Notes: a model not told the origin generated them from the sequence alone. A stretch of DNA of 64,000 nucleotides from Rhodococcus marinonascens NBRC 14363 (GCF_001894885.1 NZ_BCXB01000006.1:1-64000), one strand, 5' to 3'. Positions 27,449 to 36,918 are shown, counted from the stretch's first letter. Translations and numbers: made by a program.

Positions 27449-28838
27449 GTGGACAGCACACAAACGCCTGACACGACAACCAAGTCGGCCGACGCACTGG
27501 GCAGCGGACTGAAGGTACGGCACCTCACGATGATGGGCCTCGGCTCCGCCATCGGTGCCGGACTGTTTCTCGGTTCGGGTGTCGGCATCGCGACAGCCGG
27601 GCCGGCAATCCTCATCTCGTACGTTCTCGCCGGCATCATCGTCGTCTTCGTGATGCGCATGCTCGGCGAGATGGGTGCCGCCATCCCCGCCAGTGGATCC
27701 TTCTCGCACTATGCGCGGATCGGCATCGGCGACTGGGCCGGATTCGTCATGGGCTGGCTGTACTGGTGCTTGCTGATCATGGTGCTCGGTGCCGAGATCA
27801 CCGGCGCCTCGGCCATCGTGACCGGGTGGTTACCCGAAGTACCGCAGTGGACGATCGCCCTCGTCTTCGTGGTCTTCTTCGCCGTGGTCAACCTGGCGAA
27901 GGTCGCCAACTTCGGTGAGTTCGAGTTCTGGTTCGCCGCAATCAAGGTCGCCGTGATCGTCGGGTTCCTGGTGATCGGCGTGCTGCTGGTGTTCGGACTG
28001 CTCCCTGATACCGAACCGGTCGGCACGACGAACCTCCTCGGCAACGGCGGGTTCATGCCTGAAGGCATCGCCGGTATCGCCGCGGGGTTGCTGGTGGTGG
28101 CGTTCGCCTTCGGCGGTATCGAGATCGTGACCATCGCGGCCGCCGAGTCCGAGGATCCCGAGCGCTCTATCGGCATTGCGGTGCGCAGCGTCGTGTGGCG
28201 TATCAGCGTCTTCTACATCGGCTCGATCTCGATCATGGTCCTCGTCCTCCCCTGGAACACCGCGGACCAGGGGAGCGGGCCGTTCGTCGCCGTCCTCAAC
28301 CAGGCAAACCTGCTACGTGGCCGGGTTCATGGAACTGGTCGTCGTGATCGCTCTGCTGTCGGCGTTCAACGCCCAAATCTACGGCACGTCCCGGATGGTG
28401 TACTCGCTGTCTCGGCGGGGCGACGGCCCGGCATTCATGACCCAGATCTCGAAGTCCGGTGTACCGGTCAAAGCGGTGCTGCTGTCGGTAGTATTCGGCC
28501 TCGTCAGCGTGGTGCTCAACGGGTTGCTGCCCGATCAACTTCTGGGAATCCTTCTCAACGCCGTAGGCTCGGCACTTCTGTTCATCTGGCTCTTCATCAT
28601 CATCTCGCACCTGAGGCTTCGTCCCCGCCTCGAACGCGAGGGAAAACTGACCTTGCGGATGTGGCTGTTCCCTTGGCTCAGCTACGTCACGCTCGCGATG
28701 CTCAGTGGTTTCATCATACTGATGCTCTTCGACTCCAACGCTCGGACACAGTTGCTCTCGACGAGCATCCTGTTCCTGATCATCGCAGGATTGGGATTCC
28801 TGAACAGGCGACTGCGCCGCTCTCCCGCAACGGTGTGA
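27449..28838 (+). pseudogene. Amino-acid permease (APC/AAT family), frameshifted
   Basis: The first 290 or so residues encode a normal N-terminus of an amino-acid permease of the CycA/GabP/AnsP type: LTMMGLGSAIGAGLFLGSG, LGEMGAAIPASGSFSHYAR, then FAFGGIEIVTIAAAESEDPE. At about 28312 the frame breaks after VAVLNQANL. The rest continues in another frame as YVAGFMELVVVIALLSAF, TSRMVYSLSRRGDGPAFM and the last helices, ending at 28838. Comparison with the expected NLPYVAGF suggests a 2-base loss in the codons before Tyr. Translation would end early. A sequencing error is possible because both halves look otherwise intact. The GTG start is seven bases after dapD. Confidence 0.85.
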
Positions 28839-28854
28839 CCTCTTCTCGGACAAG

Positions 28855-28873
28855 GCCGCTGATCTCTAGCGGC
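28855..28873. terminator. Small hairpin between converging permease and DUF1622 genes
   Basis: GCCGCT (28855-28860) and AGCGGC (28868-28873) form a 6-bp stem with a 7-base loop, midway between the stops at 28838 and 28883. Weak, but placed as a bidirectional terminator would be. Confidence 0.4.
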
Positions 28874-28882
28874 ACCTGATCC

Positions 28883-29296
28883 TCACCGACTTGGATCCGA
28901 CTCCGGGGGGAGCGGTTTCCGGGCCGCACGGGCAAGCACCTGCGGCCCGGTGACCAACGCCTTCTTCCACGGTGCAACACCCTCGATCTCGATTTCGATG
29001 GACAGGCTCAGCACGGTTCGAATCAGCACGATCACGCCGAGGACAGCCGCATCCGTCAGCGAGGGCGTCGACGTGACCGTCTTGACGATGTCGGCCGCGA
29101 CGAGTAGTTCCAGACCAAGCAGGATCGCTCCCCCAAGTGACTCCCGCAAAGTCTTGAATGCCTGAGCACCATCACTTGTGCGCTTCCAGGCGCGCGCGGC
29201 CAGGATGAACGCGAACAGGAACCCGAGAACCATCGACAGAACACCGAGCACTTCGAAGGATTGCGTCGCCACCTCGAAGAATCTGACTGTATCCAT
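28883..29296 (-). CDS. DUF1622 family membrane protein
   Basis: The 137-residue protein has three hydrophobic helices: VLGVLSMVLGFLFAFILAAR, GAILLGLELLVAADIVKT (with Glu in the membrane) and DAAVLGVIVLIRTVLSLSIE. The LRESLGGAILLGLELLVAAD pattern is the DUF1622 signature. Function unknown. The tail is basic and Pro-rich. No operon partner is closer than about 110 bases. Confidence 0.82.
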   Translation of the reverse strand: MDTVRFFEVATQSFEVLGVLSMVLGFLFAFILAARAWKRTSDGAQAFKTLRESLGGAILLGLELLVAADIVKTVTSTPSLTDAAVLGVIVLIRTVLSLSIEIEIEGVAPWKKALVTGPQVLARAARKPLPPESDPSR

Positions 29297-29342
29297 GGTG
29301 AGAGTTCCTGTCCGGGAGAATATCGCCGTAGAAACCTTTCCC

Positions 29343-29389
29343 GCCGCCGCCTCGTGAGCGGTCCGTGTCGCCGCCGCCTCGTGAGCGGC
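29343..29389. repeat. 20-bp direct repeat upstream of DUF1622 gene
   Basis: CGCCGCCGCCTCGTGAGCGG occurs at 29343-29362 and 29370-29389, a 27-base period, in the space before the DUF1622 start (29296) and after the 220-residue membrane-protein stop (29409). Confidence 0.8.
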
Positions 29390-29408
29390 CCCGGTTGCCT
29401 GCGCGCTT

Positions 29409-30071
29409 TCAGCCCCGTTGGCGCGATTCGTGGCGACGGCCGACCAGGATGTAGATGCTGATCATCAACACCCACGCCGGAAATACCAGAGTCACCCACA
29501 GACTGAGGCTCACGATCAGCAGAAGCGTCAGCGCAAGGATATACGTGGTCACCGCAAGCCACCGGGGCATCAGACCTGTACGAAGCCAAATCGTTCCCAA
29601 CGAGATCATGAAGACCCCGGCCATGCGTACCGCGTACACATTGTTGATCTGCAGCATCACCTCACGTCCGAAGTACACGATGTCGCCCTGAGGAATGTCC
29701 GACTGCCGGCCGACGGCCAAGACGCCGCCGGCGACCGCCATCGAGACGAATACGCTGGCCAGGAACAGTAGTCCGCTGCCAAGGAAAACTGTGGAGAAGA
29801 ATCGGTCCTCGAGTTGCCCGAACCGATCGCGAACGACGCCGATGAACCACAGGAACGCTATGCCGGCGAAGGGCGCCAGCACCAGCGCGGCACTTATTCT
29901 GGATCCACCGCGTCCCACCCAGGCGGGATCCGCATGGGGGTCTGCGGGAAGCGCTGTCCTGAGTAGGACCAGGCTGGTCGCGAAGAGTGCAGCAAAGAGG
30001 ATGCCCGCGACCGCCGCAGACCGGGGAGTCGTCAACTGGCGGAACTGCCCCTCTCCCGTGTCACCGGTCAT
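29409..30071 (-). CDS. Multi-pass membrane protein of unknown function
   Basis: The 220-residue protein has six probable membrane helices: about 18-38 (SAAVAGILFAALFATSLVLL), 60-80, 95-120 (STVFLGSGLLFLASVFVSMA), 145-160, 170-188 (LAVTTYILALTLLLIVSLSL) and 192-210. Hydrophilic ends are short. The middle loop contains GRQSDIPQGDIVYFGREVML. No enzymatic motif was recognised. It follows the sulfatase gene on the same strand by about 80 bases. Confidence 0.7.
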   Translation of the reverse strand: MTGDTGEGQFRQLTTPRSAAVAGILFAALFATSLVLLRTALPADPHADPAWVGRGGSRISAALVLAPFAGIAFLWFIGVVRDRFGQLEDRFFSTVFLGSGLLFLASVFVSMAVAGGVLAVGRQSDIPQGDIVYFGREVMLQINNVYAVRMAGVFMISLGTIWLRTGLMPRWLAVTTYILALTLLLIVSLSLWVTLVFPAWVLMISIYILVGRRHESRQRG

Positions 30072-30108
30072 CGCTCACTCTCCTCGCTGACGCTGCCAGT
30101 CGGGTGCG

Positions 30109-30142
30109 ATCACGACGGAGCCTAGATCACGACGGAGCCTAG
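30109..30142. repeat. 17-bp tandem duplication after arylsulfatase
   Basis: ATCACGACGGAGCCTAG is present at 30109-30125 and again, contiguous and identical, at 30126-30142. It lies 12 bases beyond the sulfatase stop (30154-30156), between that gene and the membrane protein. Confidence 0.9.
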
Positions 30143-30153
30143 ATACGGGGGCG

Positions 30154-32538
30154 CTACTCCCGCGAGAGCATGGCTGCTGCTTCGCGTTCGAGGTCGACGA
30201 ACGGTTCGCCGCTGACGTCGATCACCACTCGCTTCAACGTGCCGCCGGTGAACGTCCCGGGTGCCTCTCCGGAGTAGTCGTCGGTGACGGCATCGGCTCC
30301 GCCACGGCCCACAGTGAGTCCCGCACCGGCGAGACCGAACGGGCCGGGCTGAGTCGTGATCAGGCCCTCACCGACCTTGCGGTCGCCGTGATAAAGGGCC
30401 AGGACCCCACGTGCGGTACCTGGTGGATCCTCACCGTTCTTGTCGAACGACGCGGCCAGTATGAGATTTTCGCCGGTCGGCAGATCCTCGTCCGCGGCGA
30501 CGATCTGCTGTTCCATGCCCAGGAAGTTATACACATAGTGCAATCGGTCGTCCTTGACATAGAGCGCGTGTCCCCCGAACCGTCCGCCTTGGGCGAACAG
30601 CACACCGGACGGACCCTGGTCGAGAAGGTCGACGAGCGCATCCGGTTCGGGAAGGTCGACGAGCGCCCCGATCGAGTAGGAACGATTACGGACGCTGACC
30701 GCAACGGATTCGGGCACCGCGGCGCCGCCCGGACGGTAGACGTAGCGGTTCCTCGGCGCCACCTGCTGTGGGCGCGGGGCGGTGAGGATCTCGACGGGTG
30801 CACGGTCGTCGAGCGGGTAAGCCTGGTTGGCGCCGGCCTCGTGGAACCACAGTCCGATGAGCTCTGCCAGCCTGCCTGGTTCCTCTGCGGCGAGGTCGTA
30901 TAGTTCGGCGCGGTCCACATCCGTGTGGTACAGCTCCCACACATCGTCGCTGAAGTTGCTCCACCCACTCAGCGTGGGGTGGGTCGTGACAGCCTTCCAG
31001 CCATCGTGCCAGATACCCCGGCTGCCGAGCATCGAGTAGAACTGGGTGCGCTTGGCGGTCGGAATCATGCCTGCGTCGAAGCTGTAGCGCATGCTCACTC
31101 CCTGAAGCGGGTGTTGGGTATACCCCTTCACGGTCTCCGGAAGTTCGATGCCGAGGCAGTCGAGAAGTGTCGGAACCAGGTCTACGGCGTGGTGGTACTG
31201 GTCGCGGGTCTCACCTCTGGCCTCGATCCCGGCCGGCCAGGAGATGACGCATGGATCGCAGGTGCCGCCGTTGTATGTGTATCGCTTCCACATCTTGAAG
31301 GGAGCACAGAAGGCCATCGCCCACCCATTCGGGTAGTGGTTGTACGTCTCGACGCTGCCGAGTTCGTCCAGCTGAGCCAGATTCTCGTCCAAGTCGTCGG
31401 GAACGCCGTTGAACATCTTGTTCTCGTTGACCGACCCGTTCGGCCCGCCCTCGCCGCTGGCACCGTTGTCGGCGACCACCACGATGATGGTGTTGTCGAG
31501 TTGCTCGATGTCTTCGAGATAGGACAGGAGGCGGCCGATCTGGTCGTCACAGTGAGAGAGGAAGCCCGCGTACACTTCGGCCATCCGCGCGAAGAGGCGC
31601 TGCTCGTCCTCGGAGAGAGTGTCCCAGGGGCGGGTGAAGTCCAGGGGCGGGAACGGCTGGCCGTCTGGACCACTGCGGGTATCGAAGGTTCCGATCGGGT
31701 TGAGCGGAGGTAGTCCGGTGTTCTGGGGGACCAGGCCCATTTCCTTCTGCCTGGCAAGGATCTGCTCACGCATTACTTCATAGCCCGCATCGAACCTGCC
31801 CCGGTACCGGTCCGACCATTCGGCGGGTACCTGGTGGGGGGCATGCGCGCATCCCGGAGCGTAGTACAGGAACACCGGACGTTCCGGAGCAATCGCTTTC
31901 ACGTCCCCGAGGTACTCGAGAGCCTTGTCTGTGATGTCGACGCCGAAGTGATAGCCCTCCTCCGGGGTGGAAGGCTGCTCCACGGAGTGGTTGTCGTGAA
32001 CCAGGTCGGGATTCCACTGGTTGGTCTCGCCGCCGAGGAAACCGTAAAAGCGCTCGAAACCACGGCCGACCGGCCAGTTCCGCTTGGTGGACGCCAGATT
32101 CATTTCGTCCTGGGCACACAGGTGCCACTTACCGACCATCGCGGTGCTGAATCCGTGATCCACCAGGATCTCGGCCAGGGTGGCGCATTCGGGTGGGATG
32201 TGCCCGTTCGAGCCGGGGAAACCACTGGAGGCCTCGCTGATGCAGCCCATGCCATTGGTGGTGTGGTTCCGGCCGGTGAGCAGGCAGGAGCGGGTCGGGG
32301 AACACAGCGCAGTGGTGTGCCACTGTCCGTAGCGCAGTCCGTTCCCTGCAATCCGGTCGATGTTGGGGGTCTCGATCGGTCCGCCGTAGCAGCCGAGTGC
32401 GCCGAAACCCACGTCGTCGAGCACGACGTAAAGAATGTTCGGCGAACCCGGTTCGGCTTTCGGTTGCTCGTACGGACCCCAGTCCGGAATCGAGTCACGA
32501 ATATCGAGATTGGCGACACCTCTGAATGACATGGTCAT
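30154..32538 (-). CDS. Type I arylsulfatase
   Basis: The 794-residue protein has the formylglycine-sulfatase signature. CSPTR at residues 79-83 (in TALCSPTRSCLLTGR) carries the Cys to be converted to formylglycine. D41 and D42 in VVLDDVGFGALG bind the metal, followed by MVGKWHLC and a later DNG in VVADNGASGEGG. No signal peptide is seen, so it is probably cytoplasmic. The C-terminal 200 residues form a separate beta-rich domain (LYHGDRKVGEG, TLKRVVIDVSGEP). It would hydrolyse aryl or alkyl sulfate esters. GGAGG lies upstream of the ATG. No sulfatase-modifying enzyme gene is nearby. Confidence 0.9.
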   Translation of the reverse strand: MTMSFRGVANLDIRDSIPDWGPYEQPKAEPGSPNILYVVLDDVGFGALGCYGGPIETPNIDRIAGNGLRYGQWHTTALCSPTRSCLLTGRNHTTNGMGCISEASSGFPGSNGHIPPECATLAEILVDHGFSTAMVGKWHLCAQDEMNLASTKRNWPVGRGFERFYGFLGGETNQWNPDLVHDNHSVEQPSTPEEGYHFGVDITDKALEYLGDVKAIAPERPVFLYYAPGCAHAPHQVPAEWSDRYRGRFDAGYEVMREQILARQKEMGLVPQNTGLPPLNPIGTFDTRSGPDGQPFPPLDFTRPWDTLSEDEQRLFARMAEVYAGFLSHCDDQIGRLLSYLEDIEQLDNTIIVVVADNGASGEGGPNGSVNENKMFNGVPDDLDENLAQLDELGSVETYNHYPNGWAMAFCAPFKMWKRYTYNGGTCDPCVISWPAGIEARGETRDQYHHAVDLVPTLLDCLGIELPETVKGYTQHPLQGVSMRYSFDAGMIPTAKRTQFYSMLGSRGIWHDGWKAVTTHPTLSGWSNFSDDVWELYHTDVDRAELYDLAAEEPGRLAELIGLWFHEAGANQAYPLDDRAPVEILTAPRPQQVAPRNRYVYRPGGAAVPESVAVSVRNRSYSIGALVDLPEPDALVDLLDQGPSGVLFAQGGRFGGHALYVKDDRLHYVYNFLGMEQQIVAADEDLPTGENLILAASFDKNGEDPPGTARGVLALYHGDRKVGEGLITTQPGPFGLAGAGLTVGRGGADAVTDDYSGEAPGTFTGGTLKRVVIDVSGEPFVDLEREAAAMLSRE

Positions 32539-32707
32539 AACCTCGCTCCTCCGACGGGTTCCACCTCACCTTCCACCAAAGCATGAACGGCCGATGATTG
32601 GCTAGTAAACCGGGAGAACCGATCCGACAGGGTCGGTGCCCACGACGAAATCTCGACGGGACATCCAGAACGGCATCTTCTCGATAACACACAATCGGTT
32701 TTTGCTG

Positions 32708-32730
32708 TGCGGTAAAATTTTTCGCACATT
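32708..32730. promoter_or_regulatory. AT-rich inverted repeat before arylsulfatase
   Basis: TGTGCG (32708-32713) and CGCACA (32725-32730) flank GTAAAATTTTT in the 230-base space between the PucR regulator stop and the sulfatase start. The AT-rich core stands out in this high-GC DNA. It could be an operator or part of the sulfatase promoter; a weak terminator for the regulator gene is also possible. Confidence 0.35.
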
Positions 32731-32768
32731 TGCAGTGGGAGAAGCGGCGCAACGTACAGCGCGGGGGG

Positions 32769-34052
32769 CTACGACTGTTGCCGGTGCCGCGCTCCCTCGA
32801 GTCGCCGGGCGGTCAGCGCAGCCTGAATCTGCCGCAGCCCTGATGGCCGCGTCGGATCGAACCCGGTCAGTTGCGCCACCCGTTTCAGTCGGTAGTCGAC
32901 TGTGTTCGCATGGACGTGCAACTGCCTGGCCGTACGTTGGCGGTTCAAATCGTTACCGATGTGCACGTCGAGGGTCTCGATGAGTTCGGGCGAGCCGTAG
33001 AGTGGCGTGAGGAGGCTTGCCAGATGCGTTCTTCCCGAACCCTGCCGGGTGATCTGGAATTCGAGCGCAAGATCTTCCATCCGGTACAGGCCTGCCGGCC
33101 GGCCCAAATGCCTGACCAGGCTGAGGAGTTCTTGCGCCTCGTCCGCTGCCGATGGAATGCGATCGATCCGGGTGGGCGCCACTGCCGCTGTAACATCCGC
33201 CTCGGCGGCTTCGCTGAGTCTGCACACGATGTTGCGCAGTTCCTCCTCCGACAGACTCCCGTCAAGTAGGACGGTTCCCCCCTCCCCACCCAGCAGCGCC
33301 AGAGGCGCGCCGCCGCACGCGTCCGAGACGGCAGCTTGCATGCGGCGTGTCCGGCGGCGAACCGCCACCGACTCCGGCATCTGGGAGGACGCGTCCTCCC
33401 GGTAGGGAGGCACCGACAGCCCCATCACCACATAGTTCTCGACCAACTTGATCCCGGACTCACGCGACAGCGAGACGGGGTTGCGACCATTCAGCAGGGT
33501 CGTAACCATCGTCTGCGCGGCAGAGTTTCGTTCACTCGTCAATGCCTCGACTTCGGCCACGTAGCTGGATGTAGCAGCGACGGTCACACTCTCGACCAGG
33601 CCCAGCAAAAGGATCGAGCCCGCCACCACATCTGCCAGATCCTCCGCCCGCGCCTTCGACACCACCATGTCCCACCCTCGGCGTATTCCCTCGTGGTAGA
33701 CACGCAGCACAGATTTGAGCGGCACCCCTTCCCGCGCCCACTGGCCCGCAAAGGTCCGGAGCGGATCCACTTCCTCCTCGCTGGGGGTCGTACGGGTGTC
33801 CAGCATCTGGATACCCAGGCGCAGACAGTGAGCCGTCACCTCGGTGACGTCGCTCTCGGACTGCTTACCCTCCACTGATACCGGCACCGACCCTGGCGGC
33901 GCGACCTCAGTGGCATACAGAGAGACCAGGTGCCGAGCGAGAGAACGAAAGTCCCGCAACGGCTGAGATGCCGGTTGACCGGCCACCTTTATTCCGAATC
34001 CGGACACCGAATTATGATCGACCACAGACGATCCCCTTTCGCTGTATGGCAA
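32769..34052 (-). CDS. PucR/CdaR-family transcriptional regulator
   Basis: The 427-residue protein has a long N-terminal sensor region (RsbT co-antagonist-like helices, for example LRTFAGQWAREGVPLKSVLR), a central GGDEF-like/CdaR region at about 230-330, and the C-terminal PucR helix-turn-helix at about 365-410 (LNRQRTARQLHVHANTVDYR, then LKRVAQLTG). Members activate catabolic genes in response to metabolites; in mycobacteria a PucR protein controls proline use beside putB/rocA. Here it precedes the arylsulfatase on the same strand and lies about 4 kb from putB-pruA, so either could be its target. Confidence 0.86.
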   Translation of the reverse strand: MPYSERGSSVVDHNSVSGFGIKVAGQPASQPLRDFRSLARHLVSLYATEVAPPGSVPVSVEGKQSESDVTEVTAHCLRLGIQMLDTRTTPSEEEVDPLRTFAGQWAREGVPLKSVLRVYHEGIRRGWDMVVSKARAEDLADVVAGSILLLGLVESVTVAATSSYVAEVEALTSERNSAAQTMVTTLLNGRNPVSLSRESGIKLVENYVVMGLSVPPYREDASSQMPESVAVRRRTRRMQAAVSDACGGAPLALLGGEGGTVLLDGSLSEEELRNIVCRLSEAAEADVTAAVAPTRIDRIPSAADEAQELLSLVRHLGRPAGLYRMEDLALEFQITRQGSGRTHLASLLTPLYGSPELIETLDVHIGNDLNRQRTARQLHVHANTVDYRLKRVAQLTGFDPTRPSGLRQIQAALTARRLEGARHRQQS

Positions 34053-34199
34053 CTAACAGTCCACTGCGCAAGTTCGAGCCGTCGAAGGGTACTGTATGCG
34101 AGCAAATCTGGTATCCAATACGCGCCGATCCGGCGAGCGGAACGTCCGGGCCGTCAGCGCCCGGGCCGTGCGCCCCCGAGTCTGGCCCCCGAGTCGACG

Positions 34200-34257
34200 A
34201 GCTGTAATCCAATGTGTTGGCGTGGAGACTCATCTTCTTCGCGGTGCGCTGTCTCAC
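34200..34257 (-). pseudogene. Fragment of a PucR-type C-terminal HTH
   Basis: On the minus strand the DNA reads MRQRTAKKMSLHANTLDY, which matches the PucR helix-turn-helix (RQRTARQLHVHANTVDY in the complete regulator just downstream). Similarity ends right after this motif, and the surrounding frame has no other conserved sequence. The 360-base space 34053-34412 otherwise holds no gene. It is a remnant of a second regulator gene or of a partial duplication. Confidence 0.6.
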
Positions 34258-34412
34258 GGCAACAGCGCCTTCCTAATGGGGGATACAGAAGATCTCGGGG
34301 CTCCATGTCCTTGCAAACCGCTACCCGATTGCGAACACATCGCCCGAACGGGTGCCCCGGTTGCGCTAGGGTCGATGGCTCTCCCGAATTCGTGTACCCA
34401 ACCGACGACGAG

Positions 34413-35453
34413 TCAGCCCTCCTCCGCGACCCGCACCAGCATCTTGCCGAAGTTCTTACCCTGGAGTAGGCCAATGAAAGCTGTTGGTGCATTTTCGATT
34501 CCGTCGACGAAGTCCTCTCGGTACTCGAATCGGCCCTCCTTGATCCACCCCGACACGTCGCGCAGGAAATCCTCGTACATTTCGGAAACGAATTCGCCCT
34601 GGATGAATCCTCGGATCGTGAGACTCTTGACCAGAACTCGGCTGAAGAATCCGGGCAACCGATCCGGTCCTTCGGGAGCAGTGCTGTCGTTGTACTGCGC
34701 AATCAGCCCACACACGGGAACCCGTGCGTACAGTTTCAGTAGTGGCAGTACCGCTGCGGCCACCGCACCCCCGACGTTCTCGAAGTAGACGTCGATTCCG
34801 TCCGGAACCGCGGCGCCCAGCTGTTCAGCGAAGTCGGGGGCCTTGTGATCGACGGCAGCGTCGAAACCCAGTTCGTCGAGAAGGTAGGCGCACTTCTCCG
34901 GACCGCCCGCGATCCCGACCGCCCGGGCGCCCTTCAGCTTCGCTATCTGCCCGACTGCCGAACCGACCGGACCACTGGCGGCCGCAACGACCACGGTCTC
35001 ACCTTCCCGTGGTTGCCCGATCTTCAGCAAACCGGAGTACGCGGTGAAGCCCGGCATGCCGAGGACACCGACGGCGGTCGACAACGGCGCCGCGGCGGGG
35101 GCGAGTTTGCGGAGTAGCTTGCCGTCGACCACCGCATGCGACTGCCATCCCGCGTAGGCGAGGACGTAGTCCCCGGATTCGAAGCCCGGGTGCCGCGAGT
35201 CGATCACCTGTCCGACGGTGCCGCCCACCATGACCTCGCCGATTTCGACGGGATCGGCATATGATTCGGCGCTGCTCATCCGCCCCCGCATGTACGGATC
35301 GAGCGACAGATAGATGATGCGGATCAGCACCTGACCATCGGCCGGGTCGGGCAGATTCACGGCCTCGAGCCGGAAGTTGTCGGTGGTGGGGACGCCATCA
35401 GGACGCGATGCCAGGACGATCCGGGTGCTCTGAACAATGCTCTCGACACTCAC
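34413..35453 (-). CDS. NADP-dependent medium-chain oxidoreductase (zinc-free, CurA-like)
   Basis: The 346-residue protein is an MDR-superfamily reductase. Landmarks are LSLDPYMRGRMS, YVLAYAGWQSHAVV, the cofactor loop VVVAAASGPVGSAVGQIAK (AASGPVGS motif) and YFENVGGAV. The catalytic and structural zinc ligands of alcohol dehydrogenases are absent, as in curcumin/leukotriene B4 reductases, which reduce enone double bonds with NADPH. GTG at 35453 is preferred; a longer frame to 35543 would overlap fadD36. The gene is last in a minus-strand run with fadD36. Confidence 0.88.
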   Translation of the reverse strand: MSVESIVQSTRIVLASRPDGVPTTDNFRLEAVNLPDPADGQVLIRIIYLSLDPYMRGRMSSAESYADPVEIGEVMVGGTVGQVIDSRHPGFESGDYVLAYAGWQSHAVVDGKLLRKLAPAAAPLSTAVGVLGMPGFTAYSGLLKIGQPREGETVVVAAASGPVGSAVGQIAKLKGARAVGIAGGPEKCAYLLDELGFDAAVDHKAPDFAEQLGAAVPDGIDVYFENVGGAVAAAVLPLLKLYARVPVCGLIAQYNDSTAPEGPDRLPGFFSRVLVKSLTIRGFIQGEFVSEMYEDFLRDVSGWIKEGRFEYREDFVDGIENAPTAFIGLLQGKNFGKMLVRVAEEG

Positions 35454-35505
35454 TGTGTGCCTGCCAATCCGTGTTGGGCCTGTTTCGAACGCCACCTTAC
35501 CGATG

Positions 35506-36912
35506 TCAGAGAAGTAGCTTCTTCTGCACCTTCCCGAGTGCATTGCGAGGCAGCGACTCCACCACCCGGATCTCGCGGGGTCGCTTGTGCACGGACAATT
35601 CGGCTGCCACGTGCTCGATCAGGTCGGGTTCCGAGATGTTCTCCCCCACCACGAAGCCGACGAGTCGCTGGCCGAGGTCTGGGTCGGGGACTCCGACCAC
35701 GGCCGCCTCCCGCACACTCGGGTGGCCCAGCAGGGACGCCTCCACCTCGCCAGCACCGATCCGGAATCCGCCCGACTTGATGAGATCCGTCGAAGCGCGG
35801 CCTACGATGCGGTGGAACCCGTCCGGGTCGATGACGGCGACGTCCCCGGTCTCGAAGTAGCCATCCTCGGTGAACGACGCTGCGGTCGCCTCGGGACGCC
35901 CGAGATACCCGTCGAAAAACATCGAACCCCGTACCTGCAGTCCGCCGATCGATTCGCCGTCGTGGGGGACGTCGCCGCCATGCTCGTCCCGCAGTCGGGT
36001 CTCAACGCCGCGCACCGGCACACCGACCCAGCCCGGGCGACGCTCTCCGTCCGCCCGCGTACTGAGCGTCAGCATCGTCTCGCTCATGCCGTAGCGCTCG
36101 ATAGGTGCGAGCCCGGTCAGTTCGCGTATCTTCTCGAACACCGGCACAGGCAACGGAGCACTACCCGACACGAGCAGTCGCGCGCCCGATAGCGCGCACG
36201 CCGAGTCGGGGTCGTCGGCGATCCGACTCCACACCGTCGGAACACCGAAGTACATTGTTCCGCGCGCCGCGGCGTACGCCGCGGGGCTGGGTTTGACGGT
36301 ATGGACGAGACGGCTGCCGATTCGCAGGGGACCGAGCACACCCAGGACGAGTCCATGAAGGTGGAACAGCGGAAGTCCGTGCACCAGCGTATCGTCGCTG
36401 GTCCATTGCCATGCCTCCGCGAGCGCGTCGAGATTGGTGGCGATGGCCTTCCTGCTGATCAGGACCCCCTTCGGTGGACCCGTCGTCCCGGAGGTGTAGA
36501 GAACGAACGCGGTCGCTGAATCAGGCGGTTCTGGGTAACTGTGCCAGGACCGGGCATGAACCCGGACCGGGACTACAGGTAGGCCCGCTGAATCGGCGGG
36601 CGCCTCACCGAGCCACGCCTGCGAACCGGAGTCCCGCAGGATGTGCTCCAGTTCGGCGGGACCGGAATCGGGCGGAACCGGGACCGCGGTCACACCTGCG
36701 ATGAGGCAGCCCACAACGGCGAGGACGGTGGTGACGCTGGGTGTCGCGAGGATCGCGACACGATCTGCGTGAGAGACGCGTTCGGCCACGGAGGTGGCCG
36801 CGGCCAGCACATCGCCGCGTGACAAAGTCGTGTCGCCTATCCGGACGGCATCGGGAATGTCGTCGCCGCGGGCGACGGCCTGGCGATTCAGAGATCGAAG
36901 CAGCACATCCAC
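35506..36912 (-). CDS. fadD36: Acyl-CoA synthetase (FadD36-like)
   Basis: The 468-residue AMP-binding enzyme has FVLYTSGTTGPPKGVLISRKA at about 155-175 (shown in part), ERYGMSETMLTLS, GYLGRPEATAASFTEDGYFETGD and KSGGFRIGAGEVEA; the final GKVQKKLLL holds the catalytic Lys. It is short for the family (about 100 residues fewer than FATP types), as FadD36 is. It activates a small or medium acyl substrate, identity unknown. Six bases separate it from the rhomboid-like gene upstream. Confidence 0.88.
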   Translation of the reverse strand: MDVLLRSLNRQAVARGDDIPDAVRIGDTTLSRGDVLAAATSVAERVSHADRVAILATPSVTTVLAVVGCLIAGVTAVPVPPDSGPAELEHILRDSGSQAWLGEAPADSAGLPVVPVRVHARSWHSYPEPPDSATAFVLYTSGTTGPPKGVLISRKAIATNLDALAEAWQWTSDDTLVHGLPLFHLHGLVLGVLGPLRIGSRLVHTVKPSPAAYAAARGTMYFGVPTVWSRIADDPDSACALSGARLLVSGSAPLPVPVFEKIRELTGLAPIERYGMSETMLTLSTRADGERRPGWVGVPVRGVETRLRDEHGGDVPHDGESIGGLQVRGSMFFDGYLGRPEATAASFTEDGYFETGDVAVIDPDGFHRIVGRASTDLIKSGGFRIGAGEVEASLLGHPSVREAAVVGVPDPDLGQRLVGFVVGENISEPDLIEHVAAELSVHKRPREIRVVESLPRNALGKVQKKLLL

Positions 36913-36918
36913 AGCCTC

